The position numbers were made by a program, and so were the translations under genes. The notes beneath the pieces are model-generated. The model had not been told where the DNA came from and ran no database searches. It saw only the letters and a program-made list of their open reading frames with translations. DNA of 64,000 nt from Gammaproteobacteria bacterium (GTDB lineage Bacteria; Pseudomonadota; Gammaproteobacteria; Ga0077536): contig JACKNH010000019.1 in NCBI GenBank assembly GCA_024234975.1, forward strand, positions 15,117 to 79,116, written 5' to 3'. Positions 24,534-34,210 of the stretch are shown here, in pieces (the first letter of the stretch is position 1; the number at the start of each line of letters is the position of its first letter).

Positions 24534-25817
24534 TTACGTATTGCCGTTGCCGGGCATGTCATCAACCTTGCACAACCGCGCGGTGCGCACGGCCTGGTCA
24601 ATCACGCTGGTCACTTCAATCACGTAGTCGCCCACCCGCAGGCTGGTGCCCTGGTCCGGAATGCTCTCCAACTGCTCCAGCACGAGCCCGTTGAGCGTCT
24701 TCGGTCCGCTTTCAGGCAGGTCCCAATGGCAGTGGCGGTTTATCTCGCGAATGGGCGTGGTGCCATCAATCAGATAAGTTCCGTCCGCCTGGTGGTAGAT
24801 ATCCAGGTCGAACGCTTGCGGATGCGTGGTGAACTCGCCGACCACTTCCTCCAGCAGATCGTCCAGCGTCAGCATCCCTTCGATTTCACCGTATTCATCG
24901 ACGATGATGCCCATGCGTTGCTTGCGCCGCTGAAAATGCAGCAGCTGCTTGTTGAGATCAGTACCGTTGGGAATGAAATACGGTTCTTCCAACAGTGGCC
25001 GCAGGACGGCGGCTGAAATGTCCTCGTTGGCCGCCAGCAGCCGCATCACCTTGCGCATGTGGAGGATGCCCAGCAGATTATCGATAGAGCCCTCGTAGCA
25101 CGGCAGGCGGGTGTGGCGGGCCATCATCAACTGGTCACGCAGTTCCGTCGGCGGCAGGTCTAGATCGAGCGCATCGATTTCGCCGCGTGGCGTCATGATG
25201 TCCTCGACCGTCACCCGTTCGAGATCAAGTACGCCAAACAGCATTTCACGGTGTTTGCGCGGAATCAGCGAACCGGCTTCCTTCAGAACGGTACGCAGTT
25301 CTTCACGACTCAATGCCATTTCGGCACTGCCGCTGACGCGGATACCGAACACGTACAACACCGCGTTCGCCAGCATGTTGACGGCCCAGACGATGGGATA
25401 ACAGATCCACATCAACGCCTGCAGTATGGGCGCCGAGCTGAACGCAACGCGTTCCGGGTGCAGTGCGCCGAGCGTTTTGGGCATGGTCTCGGCAAAAATC
25501 AGCATGAACACGGTCAGAGTGACGGCGCCGACCACCGGGCCCGAATCGCCCAGCAGACGCGTACTGATAATGGTGACGATGGTGGCGGCAGCGTTGTTGA
25601 CGAAGTTATTGCCGGTCAGAATCAGGCCAATCAATCTGTCCGGCGTTTCCAACAGGCGTTGCGCGCGCCGCGCACCGGGTTCGTTCTGCTCGGCCAGGTG
25701 ACTCAGGCGGTAACGGTTCAGCGCCATCATGGCGGTTTCCGAGCTTGAGAAATAGGCCGACAGGAACAGCAGTACGAGCAGAATCAGTAACAGCGCGGCA
25801 GTGGAGAGTTCCAGCAT
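24534..25817 (-). CDS. corB: CNNM/CorB-type transporter (DUF21-CBS-CorC_HlyC)
   Basis: 427 residues. The N-terminal DUF21 membrane domain (about 1-190) has several helices and the SAYFSSSETAMMALN signature of CNNM magnesium transporters. Two CBS domains follow (about 205-330, with DIMTPRGEIDALD and RMGIIVDEYGEIEGMLTLDDLLEEVVGE), then a CorC_HlyC domain to the end. Start ATG 25817; 55 more in-frame codons upstream run into the neighbour and are not conserved. In E. coli the homologue yfjD lies beside ypjD (corE) and divergent ffh, exactly as here. The likely role is Mg/Co ion efflux or homeostasis. Confidence 0.87.
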   Translation of the reverse strand: MLELSTAALLLILLVLLFLSAYFSSSETAMMALNRYRLSHLAEQNEPGARRAQRLLETPDRLIGLILTGNNFVNNAAATIVTIISTRLLGDSGPVVGAVTLTVFMLIFAETMPKTLGALHPERVAFSSAPILQALMWICYPIVWAVNMLANAVLYVFGIRVSGSAEMALSREELRTVLKEAGSLIPRKHREMLFGVLDLERVTVEDIMTPRGEIDALDLDLPPTELRDQLMMARHTRLPCYEGSIDNLLGILHMRKVMRLLAANEDISAAVLRPLLEEPYFIPNGTDLNKQLLHFQRRKQRMGIIVDEYGEIEGMLTLDDLLEEVVGEFTTHPQAFDLDIYHQADGTYLIDGTTPIREINRHCHWDLPESGPKTLNGLVLEQLESIPDQGTSLRVGDYVIEVTSVIDQAVRTARLCKVDDMPGNGNT

Positions 25818-25834
25818 CGGGCAACGATTCCTGG

Positions 25835-26637
25835 CTATCGATTCAGGATCAATTCGAGCACTATTTTGCTGCCGAAGTATCCCAGCCCCAGCAGCACGGA
25901 CCCTGCGATCACCAGCCGCACGGCGCGGGAGCCCCGCCAACCATAGCGCCAGCGTCCCCACAGCAGTACCGCGAATACGCACCAGGCAAGCACGGAAAAT
26001 ACGATCTTGTGGGCGAGGTGCTGGTCCATGACGTCGCGTGTATACACACTGCCCAGGGCCAGACTGATTGTCAGCAGTACGAATCCGATGGTTGTGACCT
26101 GGAACAGAATCTCTTCCATGGTCTGCAGCGGCGGCAGGAAGTGCATGATGGGGTGGTGGTGGCGCAATTTGTATTCAGCGAGTGCCAGGAACACCGCCTG
26201 AATGAACGCGATGGCAAACAAGCTGTAGGCGACAATCGCAATGGCCACATGCAGTTCGAGGCCGATAGGCGAATTTTCCGGAAAGATGCGCACACCGGGC
26301 ATGCCCATGGCGACAACCAGCGTCAACGCCGCTGCGGGTAGCAACACCGCGGCAAGACTCTCCACGGGGTAGGAAATCAGGATGACAGTCAGCGCCAGTG
26401 CTATGGTCCAGGTCACCAGCGATGCGGCATTGGCAACGCCCAGATTGAATCAGCGGCGCCGAAAATCGTGTCGTGCAAGACCAATGCATGGAGAAGAACT
26501 GCCAAAGCTGCCAGAGCCGCTGCCTGCAAGCGGATGCGCCGGTTGGCGACCGGGCGGAGTTGGTGGCCGAGCAGCACCCGGCCGGTTGCCGCCAGGTACA
26601 AAATCGAGGCCAGAACGCCAAGCAGTATGTTCGACAT
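25835..26637 (-). pseudogene. ypjD: YpjD/CorE inner-membrane protein (CcsA-like), split by a frameshift
   Basis: Two frames together make one about 265-residue YpjD-family membrane protein. The N-terminal part (26637 down to 26413) starts MSNILLGVLASILYLAATG and goes out of frame near FGAAD. The rest (ending 25835) continues the family pattern, with FNLGVANAASL, QHLAHK, LAWCVFA and FGSKIVLEL. The switch needs one extra base at about 26450-26460; no long homopolymer is there. The short frame's stop and a GTG start of the long frame overlap (GTGA at 26413-26416), so a coupled 193-residue product remains possible. CorE is linked to Mg/Co tolerance in Salmonella. Either a true lesion or a sequencing error. 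Confidence 0.75.
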
Positions 26638-26763
26638 GGTGGCATAATTCTAACAGGTTGTTGGGGTGCTGCCGCGAGGGGTTTTGCCTGATACAGATCG
26701 TGTCATGCCTCGTTTTGGCGCAGCAGCGTCCTCCGTTACGAGTCCCGGATACAGGAATATTTC

Positions 26764-28128
26764 ATGTTCGAGAATTTAAGCGAGCGGCTGGGCAAGGTCA
26801 TCAAGAACCTGCGCGGCCAGGCCCGGCTGACTGAAGAAAATATCGACGCGACGCTGCGCGAAGTGCGCATGGCGCTGCTGGAAGGCGACGTCGCGCTGCC
26901 CGTCGTACGCAAATTTATAGACCACGTTCGAAGCAAGGCGCTGGGTCAGGAAGTCATCGGTTCATTGACGCCAGGCCAGGCGCTTGTCCGCGTGGTCCGC
27001 GACGAATTGACGGCGTTGATGGGCGAGGCGGCAGTGCCCCTGAATATGAACGCCGAACCGCCGGTGGTGATCCTGATGGCCGGTTTGCAGGGCGCGGGCA
27101 AGACCACCTCGGTCGCCAAACTCGCCCGCTTTCTCAAGGACCGCGAACACAAATCGGTCGCGGTGGTCAGTTGCGACGTGTATCGCCCTGCAGCTATCGA
27201 GCAATTGAAAGTTCTCGCCGGCGAGGTGGATGTCACCTTCATTCCCAGCGAAGCCAGCGAAAAACCGCTGGATATTGCCCGCCGCGCGGTCGCGGACGCG
27301 CGCCGCACCTTCAAGGATGTACTGCTGGTTGATACGGCAGGACGCCTGCACATCGACGAGCAGATGATGGCGGAAATCCGTGCGCTGCATCAGCAATTGC
27401 AGCCGGCGGAAACCCTGTTCGTGGTCGATGCGATGACCGGTCAGGACGCGGTGCAGACCGCCAAGGCGTTCAATGACGCATTGCCGCTGACCGGCGTTGT
27501 GCTGACCAAGACCGACGGTGATGCACGCGGTGGCGCGGCATTGTCCGTCCGGGAGGTCACCGGCGCCCCCATCAAGTTTCTCGGTGTCGGCGAAAAGAAT
27601 GACGCGCTGGAAACGTTTCATCCGGATCGGATGGCATCGCGCATCCTCGGCATGGGCGACGTGTTGTCGCTCATCGAGGAAGTCGAGCAGAAAGTCGACC
27701 GCAACAAGGCCGAACAGTTCGCGCGCAAGGTGGCAAAGGGCAAGGGCTTCGATCTGGAGGATTTCCGCGACCAGCTGAAGCAGATGCAGAATATGGGCGG
27801 ACTGGATTCGCTGCTCGACAAGTTGCCAGGCATGAATCAGGTCCCTGCCGAGGTGAAAGGCCAGCTCAATAACAGGGAATTCGTCAAATTGATCGCCATC
27901 ATCGATTCCATGACACCGCACGAGCGTCAGTTTCCTGCGGTCATCAAAGCGTCACGCAAAATTCGCATTGCCAAGGGGTCCGGCACGCAGGTGCAGGACA
28001 TCAATCGCATGCTCAAACAGTTCACGCAGATGCAGAAGATGTTCAAGAAAGTCAGCAAGAAAGATGGCCTGAAGAACCTGATGCGCGGCATGGGCGGGAA
28101 ATTTCCGGGCGGTATGCCATTTCGCTGA
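26764..28128 (+). CDS. ffh: Signal recognition particle protein Ffh
   Basis: GTPase that with 4.5S RNA delivers nascent inner-membrane proteins to FtsY. 454 residues. The N domain (about 1-85) starts MFENLSERLGKVIKNLRG. The G domain has G1 GLQGAGKTT (108-116), DTAGRLHID and TKTDGDARGG. The methionine-rich M domain (about 325-435) holds SGTQVQDINRMLKQFTQMQKM (spread over several helices) and the glycine/methionine tail. In most relatives rpsP-rimM-trmD-rplS follows; here maeB follows instead. Confidence 0.96.
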   Translation: MFENLSERLGKVIKNLRGQARLTEENIDATLREVRMALLEGDVALPVVRKFIDHVRSKALGQEVIGSLTPGQALVRVVRDELTALMGEAAVPLNMNAEPPVVILMAGLQGAGKTTSVAKLARFLKDREHKSVAVVSCDVYRPAAIEQLKVLAGEVDVTFIPSEASEKPLDIARRAVADARRTFKDVLLVDTAGRLHIDEQMMAEIRALHQQLQPAETLFVVDAMTGQDAVQTAKAFNDALPLTGVVLTKTDGDARGGAALSVREVTGAPIKFLGVGEKNDALETFHPDRMASRILGMGDVLSLIEEVEQKVDRNKAEQFARKVAKGKGFDLEDFRDQLKQMQNMGGLDSLLDKLPGMNQVPAEVKGQLNNREFVKLIAIIDSMTPHERQFPAVIKASRKIRIAKGSGTQVQDINRMLKQFTQMQKMFKKVSKKDGLKNLMRGMGGKFPGGMPFR

Positions 28129-28150
28129 ACCTGTGTTGCACGGGTTCAGC
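28124..28150 (+). terminator. 12-bp hairpin at the end of ffh
   Basis: GCTGAACC (28124-28131, containing the ffh stop) pairs with GGTTCAGC (28143-28150), extended by T-G and GTG/CAC pairs to a TTG loop. No T-run follows, so termination would be Rho-assisted at best; it may instead protect the ffh mRNA 3' end. Confidence 0.5.
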
Positions 28151-28264
28151 ATCGGCGACGCCGGAACACGTCGGTGTTCCTCGACTTGCGGTACAACAAT
28201 TCTGATTTGACAGCCGGTTGCAACGGCGCCGGTGCACTGGCGAAGTGGGGCAGGAGGAGTGGAT

Positions 28265-30559
28265 ATGAAAGAACAATTCGAAAAGCAGGCTCTGGAATAC
28301 CATCGGCTGCCGCGTCCGGGAAAAATCGAGATTGCACCGACCAAGCCGCTGGCCAATCAGCGCGACCTGGCGCTGGCCTATTCACCAGGTGTCGCCATCC
28401 CGTGTGAGAAGATTGCAGCCGATCCCGGATGTGCCGCCGATTACACCAGCCGTGGCAACCTGGTTGCCGTCATCAGCAACGGCACTGCGGTCCTTGGGTT
28501 AGGCAACATCGGGCCATTGGCGGCCAAGCCGGTGATGGAAGGCAAGGGCGTGCTGTTCAAGAAGTTCGCCGGTATTGATGTGTTCGACATCGAAATCAAC
28601 GAACTCGACCCGGACAAGCTGGTCGATATCATCGCCAGCCTCGAACCGACGTTCGGTGGCATCAATCTCGAAGACATCAAGGCGCCGGAATGTTTTTACG
28701 TTGAGCGCAAACTCAGCGAACGGATGAAGATTCCGGTATTCCACGATGACCAGCACGGCACGGCGATTATATCGGCCGCGGCGTTGATCAATGCGCTCAA
28801 GCTGGTGGAGAAGGATATCGGCGAAATTCGCGTCGTCTGCTCCGGCGCCGGCGCAGCTGCCACGGCTTGCCTGAACCTGTTCATCACGTTGGGACTGAAT
28901 CCGCAGAACATCATCGTGCTGGACCGTCAGGGCGTATTGCACAGTGGGCGGAATCTCGCTGGCGATCCGTTCAAGGCGCAATTTGTCCGTGATACCCCCC
29001 ATCGCACGCTGGCCGATGCAATGCACGGCGCGGATGTCTTTTTAGGCCTGTCAGTCGCCGGCACGCTGACCGGCGACATGGTCAAAACGATGGCGGATAA
29101 ACCGATCATTCTTGCGCTGGCCAACCCGGTGCCGGAAATCATGCCCGATGAAGCGCGCGCGGCCAGGCCGGATGCGATCATCGCCACGGGACGCTCCGAT
29201 TATCCGAACCAGGTGAACAACGTCCTCTGTTTTCCCTATATGTTCCGCGGTGCTTTGGACGTTGGCGCAACATCCATTACCGAGGAGATGAAAATCGCCT
29301 GTGTCCAGGCCATCGCTGAACTGACCATGCAGGAAGCATCCGATACCGTGATGGCGGCCTATGCCGGTGAAGAGCTGCGATTCGGGCCGGACTACCTGAT
29401 TCCGAAGCCGTTCGACCCACGCTTGATTCTGTCGGTGGCGCCGGCGGTGGCCAGGGCGGCAATGGAAAGCGGCGTCGCCACCCGGCCACTGGCAAATCTC
29501 GATACCTATCGCGATGAATTGAGTCGCTTCGTCTTTCAATCCGTGCTGGCGATGCGGCCGATGTTCACCCGCGCCAAAAACAAGGAAAAGCGCCTCGTCT
29601 ATGCCGACGGCGAGGAACCACAGATCCTTCGTGCCGTACAGGCGGTGATCGACGAAGGGTTGGCGCGTCCGATTCTTATCGGCCGGCCAGCGGTCATCAA
29701 GCGCCGCGTCAATCATCTGGGGCTGCGTATCCGGCAGGATGAGCACTACGAAGTGGTCAACCCGGAACGTGATCCGCGGTACCGTCGCTATTGGGAGGCC
29801 TACCATCAATTGATGAAGCGCAAAGGCATCACCATGGATGAGGCCAAAATGCGCTTGCGCACCAATAACACCGTCATCGCAGCCATGCTGGTCCGGCTGG
29901 GTGATGCGGACGCCATGCTGTGTGGCTTGAGCGGCTTGTTCCAGTCGCACCTCAAGCACGTTGAGCAGATCCTGGGCACCCGCGACGATGTCCGCAGTCT
30001 GTCGGCGCTGAGCGTGTTGATCATGCGCAAAGGCACTTTCTTCATCAGCGATACTTACGTCAATCCGGAGCCCGGTCCTACCGAAATTGCGGAATCGACC
30101 TTGCTTGCGGTGGAACAGATGCGCCGTTTCGGCATCACGCCGCGGGTTGCCCTGTTGTCACATTCGGACTTCGGCGAAGGCAATACCGCTAGCGCGGCGA
30201 AAATGCGCGAAGCATTGGCGATACTGCAACGAACAGCGCCAGACCTTGAAGTCGACGGTGAGATGCAGGCCAATACGGCATTGAGTGATGCCATCCGCTT
30301 GCGCGCCATGCCGGATTCGAAATTGACCGGGCCCGCCAACCTGTTGGTCATGCCCGATCTCGATAGTGCCAATATCGCGATGAATCTGCTGGCGGTGCTG
30401 GGCGAGGGGGCCACCATCGGGCCGGTATTGCTGGGAGCACGTTATCCCGCACACATCCTGACGCCGAATTCCACGGTGCGTCGGATCACCAATATGAGCG
30501 CAATTGCGGTGGTCGATGCCCTGGGTATGGAAGAGCGCCTGCAGGCCGGCGGCGATTGA
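28265..30559 (+). CDS. maeB: NADP-dependent malic enzyme with phosphotransacetylase-like domain
   Basis: Oxidative decarboxylation of malate to pyruvate, making NADPH. 764 residues from ATG 28265 behind AGGAGGAG. The malic domain (about 10-150, with AYSPGVAIPCEKIA) and the NAD-binding domain (about 160-400, with FHDDQHGTAI and CSGAGAAATACL) are followed by a C-terminal PTA-like domain (about 430-764) that in MaeB serves allosteric regulation by acetyl-CoA and no longer transfers acetyl groups. The length matches E. coli MaeB (759). Single gene, convergent with dsbB. Confidence 0.95.
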   Translation: MKEQFEKQALEYHRLPRPGKIEIAPTKPLANQRDLALAYSPGVAIPCEKIAADPGCAADYTSRGNLVAVISNGTAVLGLGNIGPLAAKPVMEGKGVLFKKFAGIDVFDIEINELDPDKLVDIIASLEPTFGGINLEDIKAPECFYVERKLSERMKIPVFHDDQHGTAIISAAALINALKLVEKDIGEIRVVCSGAGAAATACLNLFITLGLNPQNIIVLDRQGVLHSGRNLAGDPFKAQFVRDTPHRTLADAMHGADVFLGLSVAGTLTGDMVKTMADKPIILALANPVPEIMPDEARAARPDAIIATGRSDYPNQVNNVLCFPYMFRGALDVGATSITEEMKIACVQAIAELTMQEASDTVMAAYAGEELRFGPDYLIPKPFDPRLILSVAPAVARAAMESGVATRPLANLDTYRDELSRFVFQSVLAMRPMFTRAKNKEKRLVYADGEEPQILRAVQAVIDEGLARPILIGRPAVIKRRVNHLGLRIRQDEHYEVVNPERDPRYRRYWEAYHQLMKRKGITMDEAKMRLRTNNTVIAAMLVRLGDADAMLCGLSGLFQSHLKHVEQILGTRDDVRSLSALSVLIMRKGTFFISDTYVNPEPGPTEIAESTLLAVEQMRRFGITPRVALLSHSDFGEGNTASAAKMREALAILQRTAPDLEVDGEMQANTALSDAIRLRAMPDSKLTGPANLLVMPDLDSANIAMNLLAVLGEGATIGPVLLGARYPAHILTPNSTVRRITNMSAIAVVDALGMEERLQAGGD

Positions 30560-30594
30560 ATTCGGTTCGGTCCAATCGCGCGGACGCGCCTGCC

Positions 30595-31089
30595 TCAGCG
30601 TGACATTGGCCGCCAGAGAATGCGAAGCAGGGTAATGGTGATGGCGGCAAAGCAGATCACCGACCATTCGGCAATGGACAGACCGAGGAAACGCCAACCC
30701 ACCTCGGCGCATTCGCCAGTGCCTTTCAGGGCCTTGGCAATAACTTCACCCAATGGATAGGCTTCAAGCATGAAATCCAGCCCGGGGCCACATTCCGGCA
30801 CCTGATCCGGCGGCAGATGCTGCAGCCAGGTCTGACGCGCGGCGATTCCGCCACCGATGACTGCCGGGATCAGCGCAAGGCCGCCATAGATCCGCGTGCC
30901 CATGACAGCAGGCCCGTGGACAGTCGCGACGAGTGCAATCAGTGCTACCGCGAAATATGCCAGCCGCTGGAAGATACACATCGGGCACGGCTCCTGGTGC
31001 TGCACGAACTGCAGGTAGTAACCAAAGCCCAGCAGCGCGGCGCAGCCGAGCGCGATGGCGAGGAACAACAAGCGCGGAGTGATTTTCAT
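30595..31089 (-). CDS. dsbB: Disulfide bond formation protein DsbB
   Basis: Inner-membrane quinone reductase that reoxidises DsbA. 164 residues with four transmembrane helices. The first redox pair is C35-x-x-C38 (CPMC) in periplasmic loop 1, the second pair C100 and C127 in loop 2. The conserved QR after the first motif (Q41-R42), where the quinone binds, is present. Convergent with maeB, 35 bp apart. No dsbA in the window. Confidence 0.93.
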   Translation of the reverse strand: MKITPRLLFLAIALGCAALLGFGYYLQFVQHQEPCPMCIFQRLAYFAVALIALVATVHGPAVMGTRIYGGLALIPAVIGGGIAARQTWLQHLPPDQVPECGPGLDFMLEAYPLGEVIAKALKGTGECAEVGWRFLGLSIAEWSVICFAAITITLLRILWRPMSR

Positions 31090-31247
31090 GGCGGGAGATT
31101 CTACAAGCCGTATTTGAATTGGTAAAACCTGAATGATTCAGGGCGTTTCGCTAATGGATTTTCGAGTCGCGGATACATCCGCTCGGTTGCACAAATCCTG
31201 TAGTACGATTGCCAGAACGGTAAACCAAATTTCTCAAGAGATTATCG

Positions 31248-32222
31248 CTACAACGCCCCCAGGAAAAACTGTGGGATACGTTGTTCGAGCCAGTAGCCCG
31301 CGTGAAGCGGTAACAAACCCGTCACAAACCCGACGTGCCCTCCCTGCGAAGTGAGTTCGAGGCGGACTTGCGGCGGGAGTTCCTTTGTCGCAGGAATCGA
31401 ATCAATGGCGACGAACGGATCGTTACGGGCGTGGATGAGCAGTGTCGACGTGCGAATCGCAGGGAGATATTGGCGGCAGCTGCTGCGCTGATAGTATTCC
31501 GCGCCGCTGGCAAACCCGTGCAATGGCGCCGTGACATGGTGGTCGAAGGCATGGAAGTCGCGTAACTGACCGAACAGATCAACGTCGACGACGGCGTGAC
31601 CTTTGCCGTATTTTCCACGCAAACGGGTTTTCAGCCGCCGCAGCAGATGTGACTGGTAGACGCGAGAAAAGCCACTGGCCAGTTTTGTCGCGCACGCTGC
31701 CAGGTCGAACGGCACCGACACAGCAACCGCCGCCCGCAGCGGCGACGCCTCACCGTATTCAGCCAGCAGTTTCAACAGGACATTGCCGCCAAGCGAATAC
31801 CCCACAGCGAACAGGGGTAACGCAGGTTCTCTTTTGCCCAGCAATTCGACGATGAAACGTGGGTCGCCGGTTTCGCCGGAGTGATAGTTGCGGTGCAGCC
31901 GGTTGGCTTCGCCGGAACAACCGCGGAACTGCAGCACGACGCTGCTGAATCCCGCAGCACCCAAGGCAGAAAGTTGGCCACGGATATAAGGTGATTCGAT
32001 GCCACCTTCCAGTCCATGCAGCAGTAATACCAGGCCACGCGGAGATGCCACCCGGTGCCAGGCGAGATCAACAAAGTCACCGTCAGGCAGTTCGATACGT
32101 TCTGGCGCGATGTCCAGTGCAATCCGTCGGCGGACGAGGGCGGCCCACAATGTCGGCAGATGCGGGCCTGGTAACCACCAGGCGGGATGGAATGGAATTG
32201 GGCTTGCCGGGTCGTCGTTCAA
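31248..32222 (-). CDS. YheT/ABHD1-type alpha/beta hydrolase
   Basis: 324 residues from a TTG start 11 bp after ygfZ. It opens with the family pattern FHPAWWLPGPHLPTLWAAL, then LLLHGLEGG (oxyanion region), the nucleophile elbow GYSLGGN, the acid in HARNDPFVA and the His in SQGGHVGFV, so the Ser-Asp-His triad is complete. It belongs to the AB hydrolase 4 (YheT, ABHD1/3) family, whose characterised members act on lipid or short acyl esters. Likely the last gene transcribed with the sdh-ygfZ series. Confidence 0.85.
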   Translation of the reverse strand: MNDDPASPIPFHPAWWLPGPHLPTLWAALVRRRIALDIAPERIELPDGDFVDLAWHRVASPRGLVLLLHGLEGGIESPYIRGQLSALGAAGFSSVVLQFRGCSGEANRLHRNYHSGETGDPRFIVELLGKREPALPLFAVGYSLGGNVLLKLLAEYGEASPLRAAVAVSVPFDLAACATKLASGFSRVYQSHLLRRLKTRLRGKYGKGHAVVDVDLFGQLRDFHAFDHHVTAPLHGFASGAEYYQRSSCRQYLPAIRTSTLLIHARNDPFVAIDSIPATKELPPQVRLELTSQGGHVGFVTGLLPLHAGYWLEQRIPQFFLGAL

Positions 32223-32233
32223 ACGCTGGCGGT

Positions 32234-33115
32234 TCAGCCGCTGGATGGCAATGTGTACGGCATCTCGACGGGCGTCAGCAACGCGCCTTCTCGGGTCAGC
32301 AACGTATCCGAAGGCGAAGCCGGCCAGGGCGCGGCCGCCAGAACGATATGCCCGTCAACACTTTCTGCGACGGCAATGATGTAGCCCTGTGTTGCTTCGA
32401 TGCCGGCATGGAACAGCGGCATGTCAGAGGTAACGTGAACGTCCGGTGCAACGCGCATCAGCTGCATGCGACGCTTGAGTTGGCCGCGAGTGCGTACCCG
32501 GGTGACGATTTCCTGGCCCGGATAGCAACCTTTGGTGTGGCTCAATCCGCCGAGAACATCCAGGTTCAAGGTTTGCGGAAGATATTGCTCTTCGGCTTCG
32601 CAACTGCAGAGCGGGTCGGCGTTGTGGACCATCAATTCTCCCCAACGCTGCGTGATGACATCGTCCGCCGGTGGTGCGTCATCGGCGAATTCATCGCGGG
32701 CGACCTGCAGCCAAAGGCGTCCACCATCGGGGGTGACTGCCAGCCGGTTGTCGCCTTCGTCTCGCGACACCGTGTAACGGTCGTGGCTGGCAGATGCAGT
32801 GTCATCGACATGCAGCGCCACCCGCCACGCATTGCCTGCGCCCTTGATCTCAACGTGTGCCCGGAGCCGATAAAGTTCGAGCCGACGGCACAAGGCCTCA
32901 TGGCGCGCCGTCGGTATCAGCAACAGGAACCCGTCGGCGATAGTCAGCAGCACGAAACAGAAGGCGACCCGGCCTTGTGGCGTCGCCCAGGCGGTGACCA
33001 TCGCGCGCTCACGGGTGAGTTTTTCGACATCTCCGGTCAGCAGATTCTGCAGAAACGAGCCGGCGTCGGCGCCAGTGACTTCCACGGCTGAAAATGAGCG
33101 CAGCTGGCGGAACAT
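32234..33115 (-). CDS. ygfZ: tRNA-modifying/Fe-S maintenance protein YgfZ
   Basis: Folate-binding, GcvT-like protein that supports assembly or repair of certain Fe-S enzymes such as MiaB. 293 residues; the diagnostic C-terminal signature KGCYPGQEIVTR is intact, including its cysteine, and the N-terminal GcvT-like fold begins near VEVTGADAGSFLQNLLTGD. It lies 10 bp downstream of sdhE. The placement behind succinate dehydrogenase suits a role in maintaining Fe-S enzymes, though the family acts more widely. Confidence 0.93.
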   Translation of the reverse strand: MFRQLRSFSAVEVTGADAGSFLQNLLTGDVEKLTRERAMVTAWATPQGRVAFCFVLLTIADGFLLLIPTARHEALCRRLELYRLRAHVEIKGAGNAWRVALHVDDTASASHDRYTVSRDEGDNRLAVTPDGGRLWLQVARDEFADDAPPADDVITQRWGELMVHNADPLCSCEAEEQYLPQTLNLDVLGGLSHTKGCYPGQEIVTRVRTRGQLKRRMQLMRVAPDVHVTSDMPLFHAGIEATQGYIIAVAESVDGHIVLAAAPWPASPSDTLLTREGALLTPVEMPYTLPSSG

Positions 33116-33125
33116 GTGTTGGTGT

Positions 33126-33383
33126 TCAGCCGTGCAGCGTGGCCCGGTAATGCGCGAGCATGATCATAATCAGGTCGCGCGTATCGGGGTCGTCGGGCTG
33201 TGCACGCTCGGTGAACCAGGCATACAAGGTGGGGTCAGCTTCGTCGAGGAGCTTATCGAAACATGCCCGCTGGTCTATCGTTGAGGCGTCGTAGCGGCTG
33301 GCCACCCAGGCTTCCAGCACGACATCCAGCTCGCGCATGCCGCGTCGGCAATGCCAGAGCAGGCGTTTACGCGCGACGTCCAT
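33126..33383 (-). CDS. sdhE: FAD assembly factor SdhE
   Basis: Small helical protein that promotes covalent flavinylation of SdhA (bacterial SDHAF2). 85 residues from ATG 33383; a TTG just upstream would add one residue. The functional RGMRE motif (residues 14-18) is present, followed by LDVVLEAWVASRYD, LLDEADPTLYAWF and an ML.HYR C-terminus. It sits directly downstream of sdhB, in line with its role. Confidence 0.93.
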   Translation of the reverse strand: MDVARKRLLWHCRRGMRELDVVLEAWVASRYDASTIDQRACFDKLLDEADPTLYAWFTERAQPDDPDTRDLIMIMLAHYRATLHG

Positions 33384-33409
33384 CAATGAACCCGATGCAG
33401 TGACGATGT

Positions 33410-34192
33410 TCAGACCGTGCGGTCAATCATCATCTTCTTGATCTCGGCAATCGCCTTCGCCGGATTCAGCCCTTTGGGACAGGTGTTGGCGCAGTTCATG
33501 ATCGTATGGCAGCGATACAGTCTGAACGGATCCTCCAACGCATCCAGGCGCTCGCCGGTGGCTTCGTCCCGGCTGTCCACCAACCAGCGGTAGGCCTGCA
33601 GCAAGGCCGCTGGACCAAGATAACGGTCGCCATTCCACCAGTAGCTCGGGCAGCTGGTAGAGCAGCAGGCGCACAGGATGCACTCATACAGGCCATCCAG
33701 CTTGTCGCGGTCTTCCTTGGATTGCAGACGCTCACGATCCGGCGGTGGCGCGGACTCGGCCTGCAGCCACGGCTTGATTGATGCGTACTGGGCGTAGAAA
33801 TGGTTGAGGTCGGGCACCAGGTCTTTCAGGACCGGCATATGCGGCAACGGATAAATGGCGACATCGTTCTTGACGTCATCGATGGCCTTGGTGCACGCCA
33901 GCGTATTCTTGCCGTCGATATTCATAGCGCAGGAACCGCAGATTCCTTCGCGGCACGAGCGACGGAAGGTCAGCGTCGGATCGAGTTCGTTCTTGATGTA
34001 GATGATGGCGTCCAGCACCATCGGACCGCATTTCCCCAGGTCGATTTCATAGGTGTCGACACGCGGGTTCTCGCCGGAATCCGGATCCCAGCGATAAATC
34101 TTCAGGCGTTTCTTGCGTGTGGCGCCGTCAGCAGCGGCAACGGTCTTGCCGGTCTGGACTTTGGAATTGGGCGGTAAGTTGAGATCAGCCAT
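33410..34192 (-). CDS. sdhB: Succinate dehydrogenase iron-sulfur subunit
   Basis: Electron-transfer subunit of complex II. 260 residues with all cluster cysteines: the [2Fe-2S] set C80, C85, C88, C100; then C171-C174-C177/C181 and C228-C234-C238 for the [4Fe-4S] and [3Fe-4S] clusters. The N-terminal extension (about 28 residues) and the KIYRWDPDSGENPRVDTYE stretch match the Xanthomonadales/mitochondrial type rather than the enteric type. The SdhA gene lies 18 bp upstream. Confidence 0.97.
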   Translation of the reverse strand: MADLNLPPNSKVQTGKTVAAADGATRKKRLKIYRWDPDSGENPRVDTYEIDLGKCGPMVLDAIIYIKNELDPTLTFRRSCREGICGSCAMNIDGKNTLACTKAIDDVKNDVAIYPLPHMPVLKDLVPDLNHFYAQYASIKPWLQAESAPPPDRERLQSKEDRDKLDGLYECILCACCSTSCPSYWWNGDRYLGPAALLQAYRWLVDSRDEATGERLDALEDPFRLYRCHTIMNCANTCPKGLNPAKAIAEIKKMMIDRTV

Positions 34193-34210
34193 TGCGTGCC
34201 GCTTTCTTCA

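Noticed and set aside
31090..31247. Possible small gene or RNA between dsbB and the hydrolase
   Set aside because: No start/RBS, hairpin or promoter pattern strong enough to support a call.
31991..33091. 366-codon open frame opposite the hydrolase and ygfZ
   Set aside because: Antisense to two conserved genes and has no recognisable motif.
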